A DNA stretch of 64,000 nt from positions 12,111,754-12,175,753 of the forward strand of contig OZ026526.1 of assembly GCA_964019695.1 (NCBI GenBank). The letters run 5' to 3'. A program made the translations under genes and the position numbers. This stretch comes from Loripinus fragilis. Taxonomy: Eukaryota; Mollusca; Bivalvia; Lucinida; Lucinidae. Shown one piece after another: positions 10,797-20,273 of this stretch (within the stretch, counting starts at the first letter, position 1; each line of letters opens with the position of its first letter). A model generated the notes under the pieces. The model was not told the DNA's origin. It did not search any database and worked only from the letters and a program-made list of their open reading frames with translations.

Positions 10797-11100
10797 AAAA
10801 ATATTTTTCTTATTTCTCAACCAAAACATATGTTGTGGGTACTCAAAAGAACCGTCTCAATGAGACGGTTCTTTTGAGCACCCAAAACATATGTTGAAAA
10901 TGATGGGTAAGAAATTATTTAAAATTGTCTGCTGACAAATCTTGTTTATCTAAACCTATGCCTAAAATGGTAGTTATTTTCGCATCCATCAGTCTTAAAA
11001 AATGTGCTGGGTGCTCAAAAGAACCAACGACCGTCTCAATGTTAATTTGAGTACACAACATATTTTTTGGTTGAGAAATAAGAAAATTAAATTTAAGTAC
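10797..11100. repeat. hairpin family P4, two adjacent copies
   Basis: The first copy (10797-10920) has centre GAACCGTCTCAATGAGACGGTTC. The second (10985-11100) is degenerate, with an extra 'caacga' in the left stem and the right arm partly lost. They lie in the intron between exons G and H of the STARD3-like gene. Confidence 0.6.
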
Positions 11101-12300
11101 GTACACACTTACCTAAGTCATTTGAAAATGAAATCGCACCACTGGATTGACCGTGAATCAGAAGTTCAAGTAGTATTAACAACCTATTAAGTAATAGGTG
11201 TGCTCTTATAGGAGCAAATCGGTTCGTTTACAAAACCTCGTACATGCACTATAGTAAATTTTACAGGAGAGACAAGAAACTTTCTTGATTGTTTGCTTTT
11301 TGTTATATTCTTGTTAGATTTAGACCGAAAGCATATTTTTAGTTTAAATAACATGTACAAGTAATACATTGGCAGAGTTTTATGTTTCTAGCATATTGTG
11401 ATACTTTTTAAAAAAATATATGAGATTTTGTAACCGGATATTGCAGATACGACATTTTGCCAATTTATGAAACTCAATAAAGACAAGTTGGGTTTTAATC
11501 AAATAGATAAAAAGGTAACTTAAGGTAGTTCTGTTCCTTTTGAGACGTGTAAGCTGCATTTGATGTATCCACGTTACCTGTGCTGACATTTCGATTTATA
11601 GGGACAAAATCTTGTATAATACAACATCCACAAAAAGGTGATTGAAGGCAAGAAACAAGTTCTCATGGAAAATTTAAGCAAAAACTTGTGAGAAAGTATT
11701 CATAGACACCCTTTGAAACCATCACATTAATAAACCAGATAAAGCTTACCTGCTTTTTTGTCTTATCAGATTTACGTATACGAGGTTTTAGAACTGGTAA
11801 TTTTGACTAATTAAGGTAAGAGATTTTGGAACTTCATAAAACAACAACTTTTCATTGGCTATTGTATACATGGTGCGCTGAACTGTCATTATTGGTGCCA
11901 TGTTAAAAACAGGGTTTGGTATAAAAGTGCACATACCAGGTTTTGTAAACAAGCCAATGAAATGTGCTTATAATTTTGAATATAGAACACAACAGAACTG
12001 AATTTTCATTAGATAAAAGCAACTTGATTAAGTTTCTCGTCTATCCTATCATTTCTAATGTTATGCACTTGAAATTTCACAGCTCTAGGCTTAGTAGTTA
12101 AAAGGTTATGGCCAACACAAAAGTTATTGCATACATGCATAGGTACCAAAACAACATGCCTCCAATCTGCCATACCAGGGGGGTGAGGGGGATAAAATAT
12201 TGTATTATTTATAATAAGTATAGTAAATGCTCTAAAATTTCAAATATTTTCTCTTTCTGTTCTCATACTAAGTGTTAGTTTTCAGGGCTGGGATTCACAA
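11101..12300. other. intron sequence without recognised feature
   Basis: Within the G-H intron. Ordinary AT-rich sequence; at 12040-12190 'tcacagctctaggcttagta' and 'atggccaac' resemble the kind of repeat that ends in 'gacggacg' elsewhere. No exon signals with conserved coding seen. Confidence 0.3.
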
Positions 12301-12307
12301 AATGCTT

Positions 12308-12513
12308 GTTTTGTTTGTTTGATTTGATTCTTTACGTCTTAGTCAACAATTTTTCAGTTATGTTGTGACGGGTCTTCCTGGGTTGAACCAGTACTAAGCA
12401 AGAATTAATGTGTCTTGCTCAAGAACACAACACAGTGACACTGGGGAGGCACTAAACCGCAACCTCTCGATCCCCAAGACAAGCATTTTACCACTGAGCC
12501 ACTGCGCTCCCAC
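12308..12513 (-). mobile_element. tRNA-derived SINE, family Sb, copy 1
   Basis: Read on the minus strand: tRNA-like head GGGAGCGCAGTGGCTCAGTG with the A box, a diverged B box (GGTTGCGGTTTAG here; GGTTCGAGCC in better copies), then 'tcttgagcaagacaca', 'tactggttcaacccaggaag' and a tail ending in 'caaatcaaacaaacaaa'. Other copies: minus 13118-13299, 18880-19492 (split), 25345-25543, 33114-33295, 35038-35237, 52195-52257 (fragment), 59402-59600 and 60403-60566 (head lost); plus 34143-34355, 42760-42955 and 44270-44457. Confidence 0.75.
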
Positions 12514-12532
12514 AAAATGCTTGTCAGAATAG

Positions 12533-12602
12533 CAAACAGTGAAGACACTGATCAGACTGCTTCTTTAGAAGCAGTCTGATCTGGGTCTGCACTGTTTGTC
12601 TG
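12533..12602. repeat. short hairpin of the GACCCAGATCAG group
   Basis: Palindrome with stem 'tgatcagactgcttc' and 'gaagcagtctgatctgggtc' between AGCAAACAG and CTGTTTG, 64 nt upstream of the end of exon G in plus coordinates. Its tip sequence differs from families P1-P3. Confidence 0.55.
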
Positions 12603-12665
12603 GGCATTATTCGCAGTCAACTAGTGTTCAAATTTTAGAACAGTTACCGTTAACTTAGTTTTTAC

Positions 12666-12759
12666 CTTTAAATTTGAGTTGACTATCCATGTGTAGAGAC
12701 ATTTATCTGATTCTCCTTCTACCTCCTCGAAGGACCAGCCTCCGGGACCATTTTCACCT
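12666..12759 (-). CDS. STARD3: STARD3-like exon G: START domain late strands
   Basis: 94 nt, starting with the single base that completes the Arg codon from F or F' (TTTTTGCTAG acceptor) and ending in phase 0 (AAG|GTAAAA). The 31 residues GENGPGGWSFEEVEGE and SDKCLYTWIVNSNLK match human GENGPGGFIVLK and CTFVWILNTDLK, the START strands ahead of the C-terminal helix. RGENGPGG is the most strongly conserved word in the gene here. The exon sits between two minus-strand SINE copies, at 12.3 and 13.1 kb. Confidence 0.91.
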
Positions 12760-13117
12760 CTAGCAAAAAGAAAATGATTATCATCTTCAACACCACTTTA
12801 TCCCTAAGATTGGCATTATAAACAAAAGAATCTTTGACACCTGTCATTTGTAAATGCCTATGTTGCTCAGTAAAATTGAAAGTTTGTCAACTGTCGTTAA
12901 GCTACTCTGGCTTGAGTTCTTTATGATAGTGGAATCAGTTTTCCCAAAATGTTACAAGGATGTAAAATTTTGGGTAGATGCAATCAGTTTTACAATAAAA
13001 TATAAGAAATCAGAAAACATTTTATTCAATATCACCCCCCCCCTTTCAGTGTGCCAGCAAAAGCTTTTGGGTTACCATATTATACACAATATATAGATCA
13101 ATGAAAAATAACATTAT

Positions 13118-13299
13118 TTTTTGGTTTGATTCTTTACATCCAAGTCAACAATTTTCCAGTTAAGTCGATTCAGGTCTTTCTGAGTTGAACCAGTACAAAG
13201 CAAGAATAAATGTGTCTTGCTCTAAGACACAATGCAGTGAGGCTCGAACCCACAACCACTCGGTCTCGAGTCAAGCAATCTACCACTGAGCCACTGCCA
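13118..13299 (-). mobile_element. tRNA-derived SINE, family Sb, copy 2
   Basis: The head at the right ('gagccactgcc' on plus) and the tail at the left ('ttggtttgattctttacatc') place it on the minus strand, in the intron between F' and G. The B-box region reads 'gaggctcgaacccacaacc' on the plus strand. Confidence 0.7.
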
Positions 13300-13427
13300 A
13301 ATATTGATTAAAAGTTAAGTAATTTTTTATGACAAAATATAGTCATAATTTATTTGAGAGTAACAAACAAATTCAAGGTTTCCTTCATTTTTAAAAATTG
13401 TTTTTTGGTCCATGTGATAAAGGTACT

Positions 13428-13938
13428 ACAGTAAAACCTGTGTAAAACGGCCACTCTCAAAATGACAAAAATTGGTTTTCAAGACCAATTATCACTTAAT
13501 GTAGGTCAAAAGTATTGCAGAAGCATTCTGCAATACTTTTGACCTTCATTAAGCTATTTTTGTTTTGTTGCTTTACGTCCCATATCAACAGCTATGGCCA
13601 TGGTGGGATGGTCAGTTCACCTAACCACACTTTTTCCTGGGCAGGCTTGAACAAGCGGTTAACCAGTAATTTGTGCACATACTTTCGCTTGTAACTGACA
13701 ACAACCCTTCTTGAATGATTCAGCGGAAGGGAGGAGAATGACTGTAGAAATTATTTCATGATAAATCTCCACGAAAGTATGGGACCGGGCCCGGATCGAA
13801 TTCGCGACCCCAAGGATCTGCAGTCAGACACTTTACCGACTGTGCTACCCGGCCCTGTGTCATTAAGCTACAATTTTTCATTAAGCTCTTGGTTTTGTCT
13901 ATTTTTTTGAGTGGCCGTTTTACACAGGTTTTACTGTA
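13428..13938. repeat. hairpin family P5, copy 2, split by a SINE
   Basis: Left part 13428-13556, right part 13861-13938, separated by SINE Sa (13557-13860). CATTAAGCTA at 13547-13556 and 13861-13870 is the target duplication. The P5 ends 'acagtaaaacctgtgtaaaa' and 'ttttacacaggttttactgt' are intact, so the palindrome predates the SINE. Confidence 0.68.
13557..13860 (-). mobile_element. tRNA-derived SINE, family Sa, copy 2 (inside P5)
   Basis: Read on the minus strand the head has 'ggccgggtagcacagtcggt' and 'gaattcgatccgggcccggt' (A and B boxes), then 'cttcccttccgctgaatcat' and a tail near 'caacaaaacaaaaatag'. Insertion is marked by the 10-bp CATTAAGCTA duplication. It has the best-preserved tRNA-like head of this family in the window. 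Confidence 0.75.
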
Positions 13939-14320
13939 TTGCAAATTTGGAAATTTTCTTGAGGGTTTTATTTTCGCAAAACTTGAAGTTTCGTGTAAGT
14001 AAAACCCTTGCGAAATAGCTAAATCATTCTGCCGTTTACTGATATAGATGAATTATTTCCTAGTCGTGAATTTTTATCGTCACAAATATGTCTTTTAAGG
14101 ATACTCACAAAAATAAAATTCTCGCAACAATTTTCGAATTTACAGTATTGCATACACATTTACATAAATGAGATTGCACATTACCAACGGATAATTTTGG
14201 ATCACAATTTTGGAGGGTTTACTAGCTGTCTTACAGGTGTATAAATATAATACAAGTGTGACAAAACTTTTTGCATGACCCTCAAAGCTGAATCGCCTTG
14301 CAACTAGCTGAATTACTTAC

Positions 14321-14505
14321 CTAACGTAATTTTTCTGTACAGGCATATCTTGATGACAGCAGCCTGTCGCAGCAGCGCAATATCGGCCTTTTCTAATATA
14401 CCAGTGTCGTATACTAATAAAATCTCTTGCTGACACTAAACCTCCTGCTGCCTCGGCAGCTATATTATAAGTGATTTCAGTTGAATCATCTAAAGATTGC
14501 AATGC
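14321..14505 (-). CDS. STARD3: STARD3-like exon F': START ligand-pocket exon, second copy
   Basis: Also 185 nt with the same phases as F (TTTGCAG acceptor, GTTAG|GTAAGT donor), and fully open. By my count 41 of 61 residues match F. TYNIAAEAAGG, RDF, SIR, RY, ATGC and DMPVQ are kept, including the Glu and Arg that align with StAR Glu169/Arg188. Differences cluster in the strands after that Arg: IRHWYIRKGRYCAAATGCC against LRRAAQREGRYLSIATGCT. F joined to F' would shift the frame (185 is not a multiple of 3), while F' alone joins E and G in frame; its last AG plus A of exon G codes Arg. It therefore looks like a mutually exclusive alternative rather than a decayed copy. Confidence 0.91.
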
Positions 14506-14699
14506 CTGCAAATTTGAAAAGAAACTAATCCTGAGTATATTAAATCAAGTTCCAGAATTTATGGTTCTTTTTCATTTGTAAAACATTCAGATCAATATCC
14601 AAACTAGTTTTGTCTCATTAAAAGCTAACAGTAGATCAGCCTGTGCACCAATTCAGCCTGGTCAGGATTAAATAAGCCTGTGTCCTGGCATAAGGTACA

Positions 14700-14945
14700 A
14701 GTTTACATATGCATGGATGAAAGTTCATAATTTCCATTATCCTGAACTTTCGAAACTCTGATCTTAAAACATGCAGTATGCCCACTAAATATTCACAATT
14801 TCAAGCTGTATTAAACAGACTGTATATAAGTAAGAAAACTTATTTATAATCTCCCGAATTCAGTATTTTGAGGCCAACTTCCTATGGAAAATTGGCCTCA
14901 AAATCCTGAATTCAGGAATAATCCTGAAAACTTTCACCCAGGCAT
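14700..14945. repeat. repeat S, copy 1
   Basis: Shares with 28000-28290 the words 'tttttgaggccaacttc'-type hairpin ('tttgaggc...gcctcaaaat') and the end 'ggaataatcctgaaaactttc'. It lies between F' and F in the STARD3-like gene. Confidence 0.5.
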
Positions 14946-15689
14946 ATGCGTACAGTGAAGATTCAAATTAGTCTGCGCATCTATGCAGTCTAATCAAGAA
15001 TCTTAATTTTTCCACCGAAGAAACAAAGGCTACCCATAGAATGTCCATCAAAGACTGATCAGACTGTGCAGACAAGCAGGATGATCTAAGTCTCCATGGG
15101 CACACATGCCAACGTTTGCTGGACACAGGCTCAAACATTCTTAGTTTTACTACAGCCATTTGTTTCCCTAATTATATTTGGACTTTTATTTTTTTCAGAG
15201 AAAAACTTTTATTTTCTTACTAGATTTTTTTACAGAAAAGTTTATATGTGCACATTTTTAACAAAATGTGTGCATTTATGGTTGGTCAAAAACTAATAAG
15301 AAAAACGGCATACTAAAAATTTGAACAAAACTTTAAAATATCCAAAAGAATAGCTGTTTAAAAGGAAGTCTATTACTGATACCTTTGCAGTATTCAGCTA
15401 TTCTTTTACTGTATTGCCATTTACTGGTATGCAATGTCCAAGTCTCTTGTAAAGCTAACAGTGATAGGAACCAGTTGTGGGCGTGGCTAGACAGTGACCC
15501 AAAAGCCAATTAATACAATCCTATATTTGACCAGGCTCAACAAGTACACAGGCTAATCTTGACCACAGTTCTAGCAGCTAACATAAGGGTTTTTCTGGGT
15601 AAGGATATAACTTATTACAATCTAATTAGGTCAAAAGGCTTGGAATGTAAAATAAAAAGCATTTATCATGACTTGATTAGTACTGATTT

Positions 15690-15865
15690 CTTATTTCTTG
15701 ACCAAAATGTATGTTGTGGATACTTAAAAGAACCGTCTCAATGAGAGGGTTCTTTTGAATACCCAAAATATATGTATGTTGTGGGTACTCAAAAGAACTC
15801 AATGAGACATTATTTTTAGTACCCAAAATATACGCTAAAACTGATAAATTAGAAAATAATTACAA
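15690..15865. repeat. hairpin family P4, two tandem copies between F' and F
   Basis: Two GAACCGTCTCAATGAGA-type units share 'caaaatatatgtatgttgtg'. Another P4 copy (17785-17895) lies on the other side of exon F, so the two could pair in the transcript around that exon. Confidence 0.6.
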
Positions 15866-15924
15866 TTTTTTTATGTGGCCCAATCGAACCACACATTTCA
15901 AAGCCCAAGCAGGACAACATATAC

Positions 15925-16835
15925 TAATATCACCCAGGTGAACCGCATGTCTAAATTTCGGAGGGTGTTGGCTATCGGAGGTAAACATTGAGATCATGGA
16001 TGGATAGGGGTTGTATTTATCCGTTTTTATTTCATATTGAAAGCTTCTTGGGGACGAGAGCAGCAAACATGTGGCTTCTATATTGAGTGATAAGGACTCT
16101 GAATCTGTTAAATACTTTTGATCCATGTCTGTAGGATTCAGGGCGACTTTTCAAACGGCGAATGTGAATTTTTCAATGAAAAAAGGCTAGTGGTTTGATC
16201 ATTGTTGTATTTATATCAACCTTTGACACTAATTGCTTGTGCCGCTACCATTCTATATCATTCTCCTGTATGGCTTGTAAGTGTCATGTCCAAAACTGCT
16301 ATTAAAACTTCAAATTTTGAAAATCGCTTATGTTGCTATCGTTTTGATGGTTCAGCAAAATGTTCAGAGGACTTACCTCCGAATGGAACGCTATCCATAA
16401 ACATGACACCATCGTCATAAAATTGCAAAAAAATAAGTGTTGTACACGTCTGTTTGAATTATATTGGACTGATACATTCCAAAGAGAGGTTAAACATTGC
16501 AGCGGTAGTTATAAATCAAGAAAAAATAAAATAATACATATAAATATTAGCTGATGAATTCAAAATATTCATTCAAATCACCGCATTTCCGAATTCAAAT
16601 GTGATTTAAATTCAAACAGATTCAGTTCAAAAACATGCATTGCTTTCAGAATTCTTGTCACTCAAGATACTTACGGCTTATATGTTGATTTTATTCCTTA
16701 ATGTGGTTCATTATGATATAAAACCATCTCAAAGCAGACCATGTGCAGCCCAAAACTCCTTTGTTTACCTCCGGTTGCCAACACCCTCCGAGATTTGGAC
16801 ATGCGGTTTACCTGGGTGAATATATACATGTATAA
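15925..16835. mobile_element. ~0.9-kb element with inverted ends between F' and F
   Basis: At 15927-15985 the plus strand reads 'tatcacccaggtgaaccgca' and 'ggagggtgttggct'. At 16765-16830 the same sequence appears reversed ('aacaccctccgagatttgga', 'tttacctgggtgaata'). The arms are roughly 65 bp. The interior has no recognisable protein. It lies wholly between the duplicated exons. Confidence 0.5.
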
Positions 16836-16859
16836 AATTCTTTTTTTCATTTAGACTGA

Positions 16860-16925
16860 CATGACGGCAAGGATGCAGGAAGTCTTCACTTACTCAGAAA
16901 TCATATTTTTCTGAGCGGACAGCGC
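16860..16925 (-). pseudogene. decayed third copy of the F exon, 3' end only
   Basis: About 60 nt resemble the end of exon F and the start of its intron: CGCTCAGAAAAATATG here against CTGCTCAGAAAAAATATG in F, followed by GAGTAAGTG where F has the donor GGTGAGTAAAG, then AGACTTCC against GAGACTCC. The frame is broken after the QK of the conserved AQKKYV and the upstream part of the exon is not recognisable. It lies between F and F', as expected of a remnant from the same tandem duplications. The match is short and could be partly chance. Confidence 0.42.
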
Positions 16926-17103
16926 ATTTTTTTATTTAAAGCAAAGAGCAGTGGGAAAGGAGCGTGTTTTTGCAACAGCCTATTATTTTATTCAATTTTG
17001 GAATTTATAACTTATATAATTTAGCTCAGAAAACAACAAATCTTACTGGAATTATTTTAACTTATCAATGGAATGCAACATGTATAAAAATTCAACACTT
17101 TCA

Positions 17104-17330
17104 TTAGCTCTTTCCTTGATAGCAGTTACTTTTGTCATCTGCTGATTTCCTTTGCAAACAGTCTGGACCCAGATCAGGGCCGACACAGCGTCAGACCTGA
17201 TCTGAATCCAAATGGTTTGACACTCCAATAGTATTCCTGAAAGAATCTTTTGAAAAAGTTAGTTTTGAAAAAAGTCAGCAGACGAAAATAAAACAACGAA
17301 AAATTACCCATCATGCAGAGTTAAACTAAC
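17104..17330. repeat. hairpin family P1, 190 nt past exon F
   Basis: 'agctctttccttgatagcag' to 'aattacccatcatgcagagt', with stem 'ggacccagatcaggg' against 'cctgatctgaatcc'. It is in the intron immediately downstream of exon F on the gene strand. Confidence 0.6.
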
Positions 17331-17521
17331 CTTATTAAGGATTTTTTTTTCTTTTAATTCAGTCAATCTGAAGAGATGTTTTTCAATTTAAAAAGATTTA
17401 ATTCCAAAATAAATTATTAGGCTGTTTGCTATTCTTTTTTTATTTCATATCTGCTTAGATATCAGGACAAGGAAGCGGGGAGTCTTTAGGTAAAGGAAGC
17501 GGGGAGTCTCTCTTTACTCAC

Positions 17522-17706
17522 CGCACATATTTTTTCTGAGCAGGCATGTCAGGATGAGTGCATCCTGTGGCAATTGATAAATATCTGCCCTCTCTTTGTG
17601 CTGCACGGCGTAAACTTACAAAATCTCTCGCTGAAACTACACCGCCTGCCGCTTCAGCAGCAATGTTATACGTTACCTCTGTTGTATCGTCTATTGTTTG
17701 TAATGG
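17522..17706 (-). CDS. STARD3: STARD3-like exon F: START ligand-pocket exon, upstream copy
   Basis: 185 nt, phase 0 at the start (AAATATTGCAG acceptor) and two bases over at the end (GTGCG|GTGAGT). The 61 residues include TYNIAAEAAGG, VSARDFVSLRR, GRYLSIATGC and HPDMPAQKKYV. The Glu in AAEAAGG and the first Arg of SLRR align with the buried Glu169/Arg188 pair of StAR, linked in that family to sterol binding. Human STARD3 has SAGAAGG and PRDFVNVRR here. The trailing CG joins A of exon G to code Arg. A second copy, F', lies 3.0 kb further along the gene. This copy looks more like vertebrate STARD3 (RR, RYLS), so I take it as the ancestral form by inference. Confidence 0.93.
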
Positions 17707-17784
17707 CTGCAATATTTGAAATGGTTCTTTATTATATGGGCCTCTTCAACCCCCCACCAGATAAGAGTGTCTAACTGAAAATTA

Positions 17785-17895
17785 TTTTTTTTATTTCTCA
17801 ACCAAAACATATGTTGTGGGTACTCAAAAGAACCGTCTCGATGAGATGGTTCTTTTGAGCACACATGTTTAAACTGATGGATAAGAAATAATCGC
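17785..17895. repeat. hairpin family P4, upstream of exon F
   Basis: 'ctcaaccaaaacatatgttg', centre GAACCGTCTCGATGAGATGGTTC, 'cttttgagcacacatgttt'. It ends about 80 nt before the acceptor of exon F on the gene strand. Confidence 0.6.
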
Positions 17896-17927
17896 AATTT
17901 TACGCAAATTATATTTCCTTAACTGGC

Positions 17928-18400
17928 CCTATGGGCCTCATCATGAGAAAACCTGTCTTCGGGGGTTTCTGACCAGGTCATGCTCAGACAAGCCTGCTGA
18001 GCTACAGAGACTGACTGGGTACAGAATAGAAATTTCTCTTGTAACAAGCTATACTTTCCAAAAAGCTAATAACAAAGCCGCTGATCAAACTGCCCGGATG
18101 CGCAGGCGGGTCTGCACCTTTAATGTTCGTAAACCCGGAAGACAAGTTTTCTAGTGTTGAGGCCCATATTCGAGGTCCATATCGGCCTCCCTGCTAAAAA
18201 AATCTGATTTCGGGTTTTCAAAAACACAATACTTGAATTAATAGTGATAACCTACAGAGACTAGTATGAAATTTGGAATTTTTCAAGAAGCAAATTTAGC
18301 TATATTCAAATTTCCATAGAGTGAATAATGAACGAACTGATCAGACTGGGCAGATGTGTAGGCGGACCTGCATTTTTGTTGTTTGCATGCAACAAAATCA
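17928..18400. repeat. repeat Q, two successive copies
   Basis: First: 'aaaacctgtcttcgggggtt' to 'cggaagacaagtttt'. A second related unit follows to about 18400 with 'agagactagtatgaaatttg' and 'gaacaaaatcatgtcttctc'-like words. In the E-F intron. Confidence 0.45.
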
Positions 18401-18502
18401 TGTCTTCTCATGGTGAGCCCTAATGAGACACCTCATAAGAAAACATAATTTAGTGGTACTCAAACAAGAAATGCACTGAACAGCCTGTGCACATGCACAG
18501 TC

Positions 18503-18806
18503 TTTGTTTTGTTTTTCAACGTCCCAGTCAACAGCTATGGTCATGTCAGGACGGTCAGTTCACCTAACCACACTTTTTCTGGGCAAGCATGACTAAGCAA
18601 TTAACCAGTAATTGGTGCAATACTTTCACTTGTAACTGACAACAACCCTTCTTGAATCAGCGGAAGGGAAGAGAATGGCCATAGAAATTATTTCATAAAT
18701 CAATCTCCACAAAAGTATGGGACCGGGCCGGGATAGAACTAACGATCGAACCCCCCTTAGTGTGTAATCTATAAAACCCTCAGGTACGGCCCTCAGGTAC
18801 GGCCCT
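18503..18806 (-). mobile_element. tRNA-derived SINE, family Sa, copy 3
   Basis: Body words 'caacagctatggtcatg', 'taaccacactttttctgggc' and 'acaacaacccttcttgaatc' match the 13.56 kb copy. The head ('gggaccgggccgggatagaa' on plus) is degraded and ends in a 16-bp tandem 'ccctcaggtacggccctcag'. Minus strand. Confidence 0.65.
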
Positions 18807-18879
18807 GACTTTCACTGTAATTGCTGTATGTTATCATAAAATATGAAGGTTGCTTTAGCCAATCAATTGACTGAGTTGA

Positions 18880-19492
18880 TGCTTGACATCCCAGTCAACA
18901 ATTCTTCATATACATGTAGTTTTCTTGGGTTGAACCAGTGCTAAGCAATTCAGATAAAATTGTCTTGCTCAAGGACACAATACAACACCAATGGTAGGAT
19001 TCTATCCAGGGACTTTAGGCCAGAATTTTTCCTAGTTGATTTACTGGAATCTTTTTTCAGATGTTTGGTCGGGGGGGACGAAAAAAAATACATAAAAAAG
19101 CTCTGAAAATGACCGGTTAACTTGTCATTTTCAGAGTTAATTGGTCATTTTCATAGTTTTTTTTATATATTTTTATTTATTTTCAGAGCTTTTTTTTTTT
19201 TATTTAACAGTAAAGCTAGTAAGGTAAACCAACAGTCTGTATTAAATCTTTAAATATTTCATAATTTTCCTAAAAATCTGGACATGACAATGCTTTTTAA
19301 CAGTGTCACTCTCAAAAATACACTGACAGAACCTCAAAAATACATATTATTTTTTTTCAACAAAACAAATAATATATAGAGTCGGCGGATAAAATATAAA
19401 ATAATTTTAGAATTTTTTTTTCTACTTTACATAAAATTACAGTATCAGCTAATAAAAAAAATCTGGCCTTACCATCTGAGCTATGATGGTCC
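18880..19492 (-). mobile_element. Sb-like SINE split by the T1 element
   Basis: Body 18880-19017 ('gggttgaaccagtgctaagc', 'gtcttgctcaaggacacaat') and tRNA-like head 19469-19492 (minus strand GGGACCATCATAGCTCAGAT). Between them is the T1 element with TTA on both sides, so the SINE was there first. Confidence 0.6.
19018..19468. mobile_element. PIF/Harbinger-type MITE T1, copy 1 (451 bp)
   Basis: Terminal inverted repeats 'ggccagaatttttcctagtt' / 'aataaaaaaaatctggcc', and TTA at 19015-19017 and 19469-19471. The 3-bp TWA duplication with GGC termini is characteristic of PIF/Harbinger elements. The interior holds a hairpin ('agctctgaaaatgaccggtt') and no transposase. Other copies: 26739-27112, 48060-48435 and 61640-62062. 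It lies in the E-F intron. Confidence 0.68.
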
Positions 19493-19629
19493 CAGAATTT
19501 AGCCAATAAGTTCACTAGTTTAGAGCCACTCACATTCATCGAAAGCTACAGTCAAAACTCGTAAATATGAAGTCGTCGGGACTACAGGTTTTATTTTGAA
19601 GTATCAAAAATTATAGGAATATAGACATA

Positions 19630-19775
19630 AAAAGTATATAACTCCCAAAACATATGTCCCCTATTCCAATATACATTTTGGGTGCATAAAAGAAACGTCT
19701 AATAATATGTTTTGGGTGCGTAAAAGAAATGTCTCAAGGGGACATTTCTTTTACGCACCCAAAACATATGCTTTT
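19630..19775. repeat. hairpin family P4, variant
   Basis: Variant centre with 'aaatgtctcaaggggacatt' and arms 'tgggtgcgtaaaagaaa'/'tttcttttacgcaccca'. It lies about 140 nt beyond the donor of exon E on the gene strand. Confidence 0.55.
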
Positions 19776-19911
19776 ATAGACAGTTATTCATATTGTTCAT
19801 AAATAGGTCCTCTTATCTGATTCAAGTGTGCCCCAAATTTATTTCAAATAAGTGAGAATTTTGAAAAACCGGTGTTCGAATTTGTCCTGTTTAACAAGTT
19901 TTTATACTCAC

Positions 19912-20007
19912 TCGACTTTCTATCACAGTAGGGTTCCATCGGGGAGAATCATTTAAACCAGCTATCATTTCTGACCAGCATTCTTTTGGTGGCAGTGGTA
20001 AAATTCC
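19912..20007 (-). CDS. STARD3: STARD3-like exon E: START domain middle helices
   Basis: 96 nt, phase 0 at both ends, with a strong polypyrimidine acceptor (TTTTTTTACAG) and a CGA|GTGAGT donor. The 32 residues read GILPLPPKECWSEM then IAGLNDSPRWNPTVIESR. They match human FLPCPAELVYQEV and LQPERMVLWNKTV: the short helices after the first sheet strands, with the conserved R-W-N turn that leads into the exon duplicated as F/F'. Because E ends in phase 0 and both F and F' begin in phase 0, it can join to either. Confidence 0.89.
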
Positions 20008-20273
20008 CTGTAAAAAAATAAAAAAAATACTTTCTTCACATAAAAGGAAATACCCGCTCATATCCAGGGGCGGAGCTAGGATTTCTGGAAAGAGGGTTCA
20101 TATGTGTAAAGGTGTGGGTGGGGTAGCTTTGCTGATGTTTTCTCATTTTTCTTTAATATCCCATTAAAATGAAATAATTTGGTCTCACTGAGACCAAATA
20201 GTTTCAATTTCATAGGATATTTTAAAATGGACCTTCTCTGGATCAGCGACTGATATCGTATTAGAACCTAATA

